From Actinernus sp. WN-2022 (taxonomy: Eukaryota; Cnidaria; Anthozoa; Actiniaria; Actinernidae): DNA of 64,000 nucleotides. The translations under genes and the position numbers were made by a program. This document shows, in pieces, positions 24,105-33,980 of the stretch. The notes beneath the pieces were generated by a model. It was not told where the DNA came from, did no database searches, and was given only the letters and a program-made list of their open reading frames with translations. How positions within the stretch are numbered: position 1 is the first letter of the stretch; every line of letters starts with the position of its first letter. The DNA is taken from the NCBI GenBank assembly GCA_030867875.1, contig JAOWCC010000019.1:75234861-75298860 (forward strand). The letters run 5' to 3'.

Positions 24105-25453
24105 ATAATAAATAAATATATTTCTCTTTTTTCTTCCCGTTAACATCCGTCGTGACTGCTGGCAGAGACAAGCCTCGTAGGGGACTTTGAGTCCTATTGT
24201 TTGTTTCTTGTGGCGTTACGCCCAAATGTTGTAAATAAATAAAATAAAAGATTCCCCTTACCATGACGCGTTGTCGACTTGTCAGCCTCAGTTCCGTCTG
24301 GATCAGGAACAGAGCGGGCTGTGTAACAAACAAATCACACTCAACATTTCTGAGATGGTATTTGTAAAGCAAAAAAAATCAAAAACGTTTTCATGACCTC
24401 AGATTGGTTGGGGGTATGGAAGCTGAGACTTTTCGTATTTGGGAAACAGAATAAAACAACATAGAACCTTAGCAATTAAGTCAGGAGGGTAAATGTCTTC
24501 ACAAGTCACGAGTGAGTATTAAACGTACTGTTGTCCAGTAAGAGTACCAGCCCTCAGAACTTTCTGAGGGATTTGTGTATAGAACATTTTGCCGTCTAAC
24601 ACCACTTCTTTCCACTGCAAAAAATAATCTCTCAAAAACGATCCCAGTGTGCAAGATAAACTTGAGAAACGGCAAAGAACCGTGGACTAAAATCCTGCTG
24701 GTTGTTACGTTGGATCTAAGTCAGATCTAATCAGCCAAAATGAAAATGGATACGAAGTCCAAGGACTACGACAAAGCTGACACAACGTAGGATTTTATAT
24801 TGAATATTACAATATTTCAGCTGGGCAAACCAGCCTTCTTCATTTACTAGATGTTACAAGTGAAGAGCTCTAAGGTAAGAAGATCTATACATGCGGTAAT
24901 AGAAACTGCGGAAACGGGAAGTGATGTAGACTAATGTAGCAATAATGTATAAGAGATAAGCACTATGTTTCATCACGTATATTCGTACCATATGGTTCCA
25001 GAGTTTTAGCTTTATCTATAAGGTGTTCAAGCCCCGCCCTAAAATCAGTTGGCTGTATTTGATAAAGTATACTCTGGACAATAGAGTCATATAACTTAAA
25101 GTTCCGTGAAAAGTTTGAAAACATTCAAAACTAACGGAAGTCCTCACAAGTCACCGCTAGGGCGTATCGGAGATGCTTATTATAAAATCGTATATTTAAC
25201 GGCCAACCATCTAACATTCTATAGTCAAACGCGATCGCGCAATTTCATGAGCTATGTCACATCCACCAGGTTCAGACGGCGTTCCGCCAGGAGGACGTTT
25301 TCGAATAGGTCTGTCGGCACCACAAGTCTGTTGATAAGACCCATCGCACATCACTGCGTAATTAAAAAAACATGCATCACAAAGGCTTTATCGCCAATCG
25401 TCTCTAAAACGATCCCGATGTGCAAATCCGGGTAGGTTTTTCCAGTGTTATCA

Positions 25454-25795
25454 TTATACTATCGTAAATCGGATCGTCACTTTCTTGACAAAAGATATCC
25501 TAGGCTCTTTGTTGCATTTACCTGAATTCAAAACCGTCTTATTGACTTCGGCCCAATCAGCAAAGTCATCATCTTGCGGCTGTAAATTGCTAGAGTGGTC
25601 TTTCTGTACGATCTCTGTAATAGAGGTATCATCAACATATTTTAACAATGCATAGTACTAACAATACCATGCACTGTTACAGTACTCACTACACTACATT
25701 TATATTTTATTTAACGAGGGAAAAGCCGCATTAAGTCATTAATCATAAGAGCAAAGAGCCATGGATCGAGTTTGGTTACTGCTTACTCTAGGTAT
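25454..25795 (-). pseudogene. LINE reverse transcriptase palm fragment (YVDD)
   Basis: The minus strand encodes LKYVDDTSITEIVQ followed by a region ending ISFVKK. This matches RT motif C (YVDD) and its downstream region in non-LTR elements. Further upstream on the minus strand, near 25730-25795, LDPWLFALMINDL matches the LGPxLF-x3-NDL part of motif B. Stops and about 70 bp of unrelated sequence separate the two motifs, so the copy is decayed. It lies just outside the satellite and in the opposite orientation to its LINE tails. Confidence 0.75.
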
Positions 25796-26305
25796 TATTT
25801 CCAAGTTTATTTCTGTTTCCTTGGACTTCATAGTAAATGCTGGTTACACCCTCCGTCACCTATCTACCATTAGTAGCCTCGTCCTCACATAGTTCTCGTA
25901 CGTCAACGCGCCGCAGAATATTGTACTGCTCCTGATTTGCTCCCTAGTCAGTCTTCTATGCGGCCGCCATTAGTATACAAATGACATGCTCTAATGCAAA
26001 TCCACGAATCTGTTTGGCTCTCTCATCAGTGACTATGGGCCGACGTAATAAATTGTTATCGTTTTCAGACGTTATCATATATGTTTCTGCAGTTAGATCA
26101 GTAATGTGCCTGCTATGTATTTGTTTTCAGAGTTGAGTTAGGTGATTGTTCAATGTATTTGTTATTATTGTCCAGTTTAGTAATAATTTGTACCGTTCTT
26201 GTTGATTTAAGTTTATAATCCATCACAAATTTCATCTCACGCGTGATTGGTCGAATTGCATCACGTGACATGATCTCGAAAACCTATTTCTGTTGGATAA
26301 TAACA
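25796..26305. other. No recognisable feature
   Basis: AT-rich sequence with no convincing open frame, repeat pair or RNA motif that I could identify. Confidence 0.4.
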
Positions 26306-26390
26306 TAGTGTGGAACCCCGCTATTTCGAAGTCCCAGGGGGGATGACAAAAAGTTCGAAATAGCGGGGGTTCGAAATAACCGGGTTAGTG
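26306..26390. mobile_element. Pogo/Tigger-like terminal sequence (partial)
   Basis: TGGAACCCCGCTATTTCGAA is followed by an inverted TTCGAAATAGCGGGG, then GGTTCGAAATAACCGG. A GGAACCYCG-TATTTCGAA terminus is typical of pogo-type Tc1/mariner elements. No matching far end or transposase was found, so only one terminus or a short derivative is supported. Confidence 0.4.
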
Positions 26391-26570
26391 TCAAATTGCA
26401 AATTGTTATTAATAATTAACAAGATGGGTCGACTCAGTATTCCTTTATGTACTGTTTTATAAACGACCAGCAGTGTTTTATCAGGTTTAAAACTCGAGGG
26501 TGCAGGAGATCTGATAAAACACGTTGTTGCGAGTTTGTTGAATGGCTTCAAAAACCTATAATGGTTACTC

Positions 26571-27258
26571 TCAGGTATATTAAGGCCTGGGTCAAGAATG
26601 ACCACACCCCTTAGAAGTAAAGGGGTGGTCTACTTTCGTTTGGTTGTACCCGATGAGATTGAGTTTAGTATGTCTCATATATGTAAAGTCCATATTTTAA
26701 CGTTCTGGCAAAGATGGTTGCCATAGCGACGGACCCTGTGACCTTTGATCTCATTTTGAATAGAATATGATAGAAGGCTTCGGGAGGAAAGTAGAGCGAA
26801 CAAAGGTCAGAATTAAAACCGGTGGAACTAATGCAGTTTACCATGTAGTTTTTCAGTCCAACTAGACATCGTGGAAAAGTGTGTTAAATTCGTTGAAACT
26901 TGAGGGTATCATATTTCACATTTACCTTAATCGGCCTTCCTCTTAAAACTTCCAACCGTTCTAGTTGGACCAAGAAAGTATGCACTAACCCTGAATGAAT
27001 TACAGTAAAATACCCGCCACATTAAAACTCTCTACCTTCCTCCCAGAGGCTTTTATCAAATTTCCTTAAATTAAAGTTCAAAGGTCACATTACATGTTTC
27101 CATGGAAATTGTAACTAGAAATTGTTAGCCTCGTGCCTTTATCGAGTCTGTCAAAGCTCCATGAAAACAACTTACAAGCACGAAGAGATAGACCACCCCC
27201 TCTTGATTTGTGGCTGCCATTTTGGAAAAGATTGAGACCCAGGCCTTAATGTACCTGA
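26571..27258. repeat. Inverted repeat pair, ~24 bp arms
   Basis: CTCAGGTATATTAAGGCCTG at 26571 onward is matched by CAGGCCTTAATGTACCTGAG ending at 27258. A GGGGTGGTC / GACCACCCCC pair lies further inside. This resembles a diverged foldback element; the interior has no recognised coding sequence. Confidence 0.55.
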
Positions 27259-27427
27259 GCTTAATGAACCATGGAACCTTTGTATTCACAACGCCATGCA
27301 AAATATTCGAGTAATCACCGCCTGCGATTACGAACATCTCAAGGGAATGACATGAAGAAATTACCATACTATGTTGTTTGAAGCGGCGTTTCGCAATGAT
27401 GAAAAAGAACGAGCTAGTCAAGAACCC

Positions 27428-27470
27428 GGGGGGGGGGGGGGGAGGATGGGATTGGGGGGGGGGGGGGGGG
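27428..27470. repeat. Paired oligo-G tracts
   Basis: Runs of 15 G (27428-27442) and 17 G (27454-27470) are separated by AGGATGGGATT. They are followed by CACTCCCATATATGGAC and three ACAGGGTAT motifs up to about 27590. The tract may mark the end of a dispersed repeat. It is strongly G-quadruplex-prone. Confidence 0.85.
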
Positions 27471-27642
27471 CACTCCCATATATGGACTATACGGGGATGA
27501 TTCGCTGGACAGGGTATGGTTTTTCAATTTTCTGGCCTTAGACAGGGTATCTATTTTCACATCGACAGATCTTGAACAGGGTATGGTATTTATCTAGTCT
27601 AGTGCTTGATGAATAGTTATTTAGTTGTGGCACTCATTATAA

Positions 27643-28257
27643 TTAATTTATATCACAAAAAAGTGAATGAGATGTGCATTTCCAAGATGCGATTTGCTAA
27701 TCGAGCTTAGAGAATACTCGTTCCGGTATCATGTAAACACCCCCTCAGACGATAGTTTGATCATAGACATATTTTATGTGGATCCTTACGCAGCCAGTGC
27801 GTCTCGGATGTGAACCAAATACTATTTACACATATACTAAATAACATATTTTAGGTTAAAATAAATATAACACTATCATTTCTAATTTTGAGACATTCAA
27901 AAATAAATTTGGCAATTAGATTTTGAATTGGATTAGGTGGATCAATAAAATGTAGAAATAATTCAAATTCACCGTAACTTTACACGTTTCCCTTTAAGAT
28001 TTCGTCTAATGATTTCAAAAGATGGTCCCGCACATAATTGTATTGAGGGCATCTGATTATAAAGTGCCTTTCATCCTCAGTTTCTTTTAAACATATTGGG
28101 CATAGCCTTTTTTTATACGAAGTTTAGTTAGTGTTATTCGATGTTTCGTCATACGGCTCAATGACCATTTTTAATCATTACGCATGAGAGATAAATGAGC
28201 ATTAGCAAATCGCATCTTGGAAATGCACATCTCACTTTTTTGTGGTATAAATTAAGT
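27643..28257. repeat. Long inverted repeat flanking a LINE fragment
   Basis: Arms of about 57 bp (27643-27702 and 28201-28257) are almost perfect reverse complements, centred on GCATTTCCAAGATGCGATTT. They enclose about 500 bp that includes a LINE C-terminal remnant. It could be a composite foldback element or an inverted duplication of the local sequence. Confidence 0.8.
27851..28165 (-). pseudogene. LINE ORF2 C-terminus with CCHC knuckle (decayed)
   Basis: The minus strand reads YKKRLCPICLKETEDERHF followed by IIRCPQYNYVRDHLL, a CxxC-x8-H-x4-C knuckle. After one in-frame stop it reads YGEFELFLHFIDPPN, then FIFECLKIRN, ending at 27851. A frame change just upstream joins HRITLTKLR to the knuckle. 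The type is the same as in 21110-21988, but the copy is older and broken. Confidence 0.75.
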
Positions 28258-28363
28258 GCGTGTTGGTTTCTGCTATCGTACTTACGCGAGACGTTAATCG
28301 ATGAATCCTCTTCATCTGTTTGCTTTATTAAAAACAATATGTATATTAGATGACTTAGCATGA

Positions 28364-29488
28364 TTTCTATTTAACAATTAGGCTCGAGATTTCCTATGAT
28401 CTGATAGTTAATGAGGAGTCTTTTTTCGATCAGATCATAGAAATCGAGAGCGAGTAGTCTAATTGTTTTAGTAGAAACCAACTAGTTTTTACGAGCTTTT
28501 GCGCTCAATTTTGCATTGGCTACTCGCTATCTATCACTATTAGATAGTGAGTAGCTTAGCCAATCAGATTGCAGAATTGGTTTCTACAAAATGAAATTAG
28601 TATAGAGATCAAATACTGCAATGTGATTGGCCAAGCTACTCACTATCTATCAGGAATAGCGATTAAATCCCTCTTATATCTGCAATTTTCCGCTTTGACC
28701 AATCAGAAGCCACGAAACACTCAGCTTTAATTGATAAGGTACAGATGGCGGATTGGCTCTAAAACGACTTTTCCAATAAGAAAACAGTGGATTCGCTTAT
28801 GCCTACGGAGTATGACATCAATTCCAAATTTAAAGCAAAATATTTTCATTCTCGTTTACTTTGAGCGTTTGTTTACCATGTCATCGAGCTCGATCATATC
28901 AACTGGGGGATGTCTGCGACTAAAAGAATGCATGACTGCCTGAAACATTTAGTGAGCTTTGACGTCTTTGAACCAAAAAAGTTGTTTGTATGTGCATGTG
29001 GAAAACTAGTTGGAATATACTCGCCGAAGACCCCTCGTTAATTATCAGATCTTAGCATAACACAGCCGCCGACTATTGGAAAAGCTCGCAATCTAATTGG
29101 CTAGACCAGTGACATCTGTCGGTCGATTAATGTCATGGTTACAAGATCTAGTGCACTCAGAACGAAAATTGATTGTTTAGTGAGGTTTCTTCACGGCCAA
29201 ATGCTAGTCGATTTCTAAGTTGAAAGAATGGCAGCTGTGCTGTGGTAACACAATTAGACGGGCTTGCTCTGGATCGGTTTCTATCGACTGCGCCCCTCAC
29301 CAACTATCAGTCGTTAGCATAACACAGCCGCCGACTATTGGCACATTTCGCAAGGTTTTATTCGCGGTTTTCTCGATGTTAGTTGATTGCTAAGTCGCAT
29401 GATAAAACGGCAGCTGTGCTATGCTAACACAATTAGACTGCTCGCTCTCGGTTTCTACCTTGTGCTTGCAGTCTAATCGTTAAATAGA
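28364..29488. repeat. Cluster of nested foldback elements
   Basis: Outer arms TTTCTATTTAACAATTAG (from 28364) and CTAATCGTTAAATAGAAA (to about 29487) enclose several smaller palindromes. These lie at 28373-28469, 28471-28587, 28510-28560 and two near 29040-29460. The last two contain TTAGCATAACACAGCCGCCG paired with GGCAGCTGTGCTATGCTAAC. GTTTCTA/TAGAAAC and TAGACT/AGTCTA motifs recur at arm ends, suggesting repeated insertion of one family. No coding sequence was recognised. Confidence 0.65.
28471..28587. mobile_element. Short foldback MITE, GTAGAAACCAA ends
   Basis: Starts GTAGAAACCAA and ends TTGGTTTCTAC. The core holds ACTCGCTATCTA paired with TAGATAGTGAGT. A related sequence occurs near 51735-51840, and TTTACGAGCTTTTGC recurs at 59938, so this is a dispersed family. 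Confidence 0.65.
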
Positions 29489-32400
29489 AACATTGAGCTT
29501 GCACGCATATATAGTCTAAATAGTAAGATTTTTATCTTTATTTATCTTTGTTTTCCTTTAATATCACCTGTAACTTTTTTTATTGAACTTGTGCAAATAA
29601 ACTAAAACTGAAACTAGAACAACGAAAAATGATGTAATCTGTTCAAATAATGCACAAACCTGACTTACCGCGACACGCCCTGATCTGCCGTGCTGGCCGA
29701 ATACTGCAAAAAGCAAAAAAAAAAATGTAATAGCATACATGTCTCAGAGAGCCAGAGAATGCATTTTTTTTATATTGTACGACTATGACGTAATTTTACC
29801 ATATAAGGTCATAAAAATGGACTGAAATCCCAGCTTATTGCACACGACACTTTACTGAGTAACACGGAATTTAGTGTTACCCAACAGTAAACCAGCCAAA
29901 CCAGTTTGTTACAGACCGCGCACATTAACAGCGCGCCACAATTGAAAATGTTTCACTTAAACCATATGGATTTTTTTACAACGTAAAAACATCCGATGAT
30001 ATGTATCGTACAATAAATCTCTTTTTACTGAATGACCCTGAGGACAAGTTTATTATTCTTAGAAAGGTCACAATACTTAGTCGCAATTATTATACTAAAT
30101 TCATTTGCCGTTTTTTCGTATAAATTACTGTATGAGATGTTATAGTTCGCTTATTTTCAAAACCTTATGGTTCTGACTGAATGACCCTGGTTGTTCTTAG
30201 AAAGAATCACACACATTAGTATGCAATTATGTGGTTAAATAATATTAGAAAGAGCATGCGTAGACTTTAATTGATCACGTTTATGTGTTCTAGTATGATC
30301 CCACATTGACGAAGCATGCTCCAGATGTTAGATGAAAATGCCTAATGCCTACCCTAATCGGACAGCTCTATGTACCCTGCATTGTGATCACAGAGAATTT
30401 AGAGTCCCTCGCAGTACAAAGAAAACCGAAGCTATCATGGTATACTTGACACAACTGATAAACTACACTAGAATGGCAACCGTTGTTGTTACCATTATAA
30501 TTACAATTAGGCAAATACTGATTGCTAACTTCGCCACGTGCCCAACATCCCAATATATATTAGCAAACCTTTCTTAAACAGCTTCCTTTTATCTATTGAA
30601 GCCCGGACTCTATCCTGGTGCTGATTTGTACGCTGATTCTGCCATTGAAACACAACAAAAGTTAAAGTTAGAAATTTGAGAAACACCAATGCTCTCAGTC
30701 AGAGTGCACGCACTTTATAACCCGTGAAAAAAGTACCAATAATTTAGCGAGTAATCAAGTACTTTGTAATCTACTATTATAAAATTAATAGCTCAACTCA
30801 ATAAATTGTGAAATCAAGCATAACGAAGTGACCCATTTCTAAATATTGAATAAATTCTGAAATAAATTCTAAAAAAATCTACTTTTCGCGTGTAACAGTG
30901 TTTGACTGGGATTAACGGAGCAGCAGGGATGCTATGAAACATTACGTCAAACTTATAGATTCATTAATTTTAAACTAGAGAGCAGTGAAACGTAACTTCC
31001 GGCCCCGAGTACTTGAATCAAACCTTTATCAGTTTGTTTGCTCGTCGTTTTCTTTTTTCTTTCCTGCTGCACTATGAATAAATTTAACTTTAGTGTTCTA
31101 TCACTTAAAGAGCCACTACGACGAAAATTTAGCATTTCGATTTGCCACTTTTTCAGCGTCAATCGGTCAATCAGTATTAGAAATATCCGAAATAGTAAAA
31201 ATATTCCCAACTGGAAGCCGTTCTCATTATTCAGCGCGAAATAGTGTGCATAAAAAAAGTAGCCAACCTCGCAAAGATAAATATAACTTTCTTCTTGTGT
31301 ACGTGAAGGCGTTTTTAATACGAAAATGCCTCCAAGGCGTTGTGTTCTGCAGGCGAGCTTTGAGTATATGAATAACCCTTTGTATAAAGCTGAACAAAGA
31401 GAACGGTCTTCAGTAATGGCGGATGCTACTTTTTTGTCTGGTATCTTAAGTTTCAGGTCTTTCATAAATATTTCAGAAATTCGATTTTATGCGCCGTGTT
31501 GAACCTCATTCAAAATGTCGGAATTAACCGCGAACTGGTCTACTGGCTTATACAGTTTGGTATTAAAATAAACTTAAGTACTACCGTAGTTTATTGAAAA
31601 AGGCACGAGGTTGTGAAGTGAGTTTATGAGTTACAGCTTTTGTTTCGAAAATTGTTCTAATTATTATCGCTTTTTATATTATATGCACTTATCAAAGGGG
31701 TGACCTAGGAGACATACGCGGGCATCCCAGGAGATTCGTTCACTTTTGTAGCCAGTTTTTTTTTCCCGGGACTGGATGCTTTTTGCACTTTACTCGAGGA
31801 TACACAGGGGTAGGGATTATTGGCAGCTTTTTGTTAAAACATCCTGCCCTTGGGTATGGGGGGTTGGATGACATCATTGTACAAATGCCCGAGGGTTTGC
31901 CGGGATCGACAACGCCAGCTGCCGGTTTTAATTTTTTTTTCTCGTCAAACCTCAAGCCTTGTATTGCCGAACGAAAATCAGAGGGATTTACTTTACTTTC
32001 CAGCAAATATAAAACAGGACTTCACAATCCCCTAGCATTTCTCTGAAATTCTCATAACCTATATATAAAGTATTCTTCAAAGTTGATAACCCGCAACCAA
32101 GCTTTCTAAAACTACATGATGCCCCGTATTTTTGACGACCCCCTTTGGCCCTAATAAATGAAAGCCCCGTTACGTTCACGTTCTCTGTGAACGTAAAAAC
32201 TCGGGGTTTTCACGGAGTGATTTTGCTCTAAACGGCAAATATGTATGTGACTGTATGCATATTCTTCTTTGTAATTAAGTCTATTGTTTATGCCGTCGTC
32301 GTAAGTTCCCTATTCCCCGCCTACGCAGACCACAGTGAATCATATCTCGGGATCTATTGAACCGATTTGGTTAGCTATAAAATGGAAAATTCACAGCAAA

Positions 32401-32897
32401 GTAAGTAAAACAACACTTGTAACATGCAGTTGTTTAATTGTGTCCTACTTTTGTATTGAGACAAAATTTCGACGAAAACCCCTATTTTAAGGTCAGTGGA
32501 CGAAATGGAAGATAAACACGAGAGTGGGATTACTCGGGCGAAACTGTTGACTCCATTCAATGTGTTCAATATTCGTACAAGTCGTATTAAACTGAACTAA
32601 ACAAGGTACGTCCCGCTCTAAAGTAAGTAAAGTTTACGACTCCGTTTACAACCGAACGTTTCGATTTTTAAAGCGTCACTGAATAAATAAACGAGGAACA
32701 CAATTCGCTGCGGGGTGGTGGGGAGGGGGTTGCGGTATCGAGATCATTGTGACACCGGCCCCCGAGGAAAATCACAACCCACTCAATCAAATGCAATGAA
32801 TGAGACTTTGAAGTTCCTAAAATAATACGACCCTCCACCTCAAAGGGGCATCCTAAAAACCTATGACCCCTCTAAATCGGCGTCCACAAAAACAGTG
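29489..32897. other. Long stretch without a supported gene
   Basis: Apart from the direct repeat near 30027, I see no convincing gene. Open frames of 60-170 codons occur on both strands and overlap one another without family motifs. A TTACGTTCAC / GTGAACGTAA hairpin lies at 32170-32198. The rest is probably decayed repeat. Confidence 0.4.
30027..30235. repeat. Diverged direct repeat
   Basis: ACTGAATGACCCTG followed by TTCTTAGAAAG, a TCACA segment and GCAATTAT occurs twice, near 30027 and 30176 (149-bp offset). The function is unknown. Confidence 0.55.
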
Positions 32898-32915
32898 CCC
32901 CCCCCCCCCCCCCCC
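32898..32915. repeat. Oligo-C tract (18 C)
   Basis: Uninterrupted run of 18 C. It is one of four similar homopolymer tracts in the window. Confidence 0.9.
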
Positions 32916-33207
32916 AATTACATAATCCCATGTCCCCCAGTAAATTCGGATGGTCGTAAAACAATGGATGGGGACGCGGGGACATGACCTTAGAAACACA
33001 ATATTTTTGACTACTAAAATATAAATCGAGTAATTATGTGTGTGTTCAGCGCATTGTTTTGTAACTGTTAGGAAAAACGTAACCTCACGAACCGACGCCA
33101 TCTTGGAAAAGCCTCGTGCAGTTTTCCAGACATTGTCTGTAAATTTGACTCGTTGTATGGAAAACTGAAAACACGATTGCACGCTTCCCAGCACAGGTAG
33201 TCTAGAA

Positions 33208-33980
33208 ACCTAAGACCTAAGACCTAAGACCTAAGACCTAAGACCTAAGACCTAAGACCTAAGACCTAAGACCTAAGACCTAAGACCTAAGACCTAAGAC
33301 CTAAGACCTAAGACCTAAGACCTAAGACCTAAGACCTAAGACCTAAGACCTAAGACCTAAGACCTAAGACCTAAGACCTAAGACCTAAGACCTAAGACCT
33401 AAGACCTAAGACCTAAGACCTAAGACCTAAGACCTAAGACCTAAGACCTAAGACCTAAGACCTAAGACCTAAGACCTAAGACCTAAGACCTAAGACCTAA
33501 GACCTAAGACCTAAGACCTAAGACCTAAGACCTAAGACCTAAGACCTAAGACCTAAGACCTAAGACCTAAGACCTAAGACCTAAGACCTAAGACCTAAGA
33601 CCTAAGACCTAAGACCTAAGACCTAAGACCTAAGACCTAAGACCTAAGACCTAAGACCTAAGACCTAAGACCTAAGACCTAAGACCTAAGACCTAAGACC
33701 TAAGACCTAAGACCTAAGACCTAAGACCTAAGACCTAAGACCTAAGACCTAAGACCTAAGACCTAAGACCTAAGACCTAAGACCTAAGACCTAAGACCTA
33801 AGACCTAAGACCTAAGACCTAAGACCTAAGACCTAAGACCTAAGACCTAAGACCTAAGACCTAAGACCTAAGACCTAAGACCTAAGACCTAAGACCTAAG
33901 ACCTAAGACCTAAGACCTAAGACCTAAGACCTAAGACCTAAGACCTAAGACCTAAGACCTAAGACCTAAGACCTAAGACC
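33208..33980. repeat. Telomere-like heptamer array (CCTAAGA)n
   Basis: The array is 773 bp of the 7-mer ACCTAAG, about 110 copies. Reading line by line I found no interruption. The reverse strand is TTAGGTC, one inserted base and one substitution away from the animal telomere unit TTAGGG. The left flank is GGTAGTCTAGAA and the right flank GACAGATAGT. It is interstitial here, with LINE-rich DNA on both sides. Perfect homogeneity implies recent expansion, or maintenance, of this repeat. Confidence 0.97.

Larger units (their letters stand above)
1..25184. repeat. Tandem satellite array, ~2.4 kb unit, ten units
   Basis: Ten head-to-tail units begin near 1, 2391, 4796, 7186, 9591, 11996, 14403, 16809, 19214 and 22950. 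Spacings are 2390, 2405, 2390, 2405, 2405, 2407, 2406, 2405 and 3736 bp. Units are nearly identical and differ by scattered substitutions and small indels. Each unit has a LINE 3' fragment in its first ~950 bp, ending in an A-rich (AAATA)n tail, and ~1.4 kb of non-coding sequence after it. The left edge is cut by the window. Homology fades in unit 10 and stops near 25184, the usual pattern of a degenerate array margin. The units evidently expanded by unequal exchange of a locus that already held a dead LINE tail. Confidence 0.97.
22950..25184. repeat. Satellite unit 10 (degenerate array edge)
   Basis: The first ~1.5 kb copies unit 9, including the palindromic insertion. From about 24460 many private substitutions and small deletions appear, and homology ends near 25184. 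The LINE of unit 9 is absent at the corresponding site (about 24840). Confidence 0.9.

Noticed and set aside
1..25184. CRISPR-like or gene-cluster interpretation of the repeats
   Set aside because: Units are 2.4 kb with no spacers, in a genome with introns and LINEs; the tandem satellite explanation covers all observations.
30953..31465. 170-codon minus-strand open frame
   Set aside because: Plus-strand frames overlap it at 31038-31371, it lacks recognisable motifs, and it starts and ends without splice or signal context. Probably chance in repeat DNA.
31740..32046. Overlapping frames of 87-88 codons on opposite strands
   Set aside because: Mutually overlapping, no motif on either strand, and an oligo-T/A stretch inside; not supported as genes.
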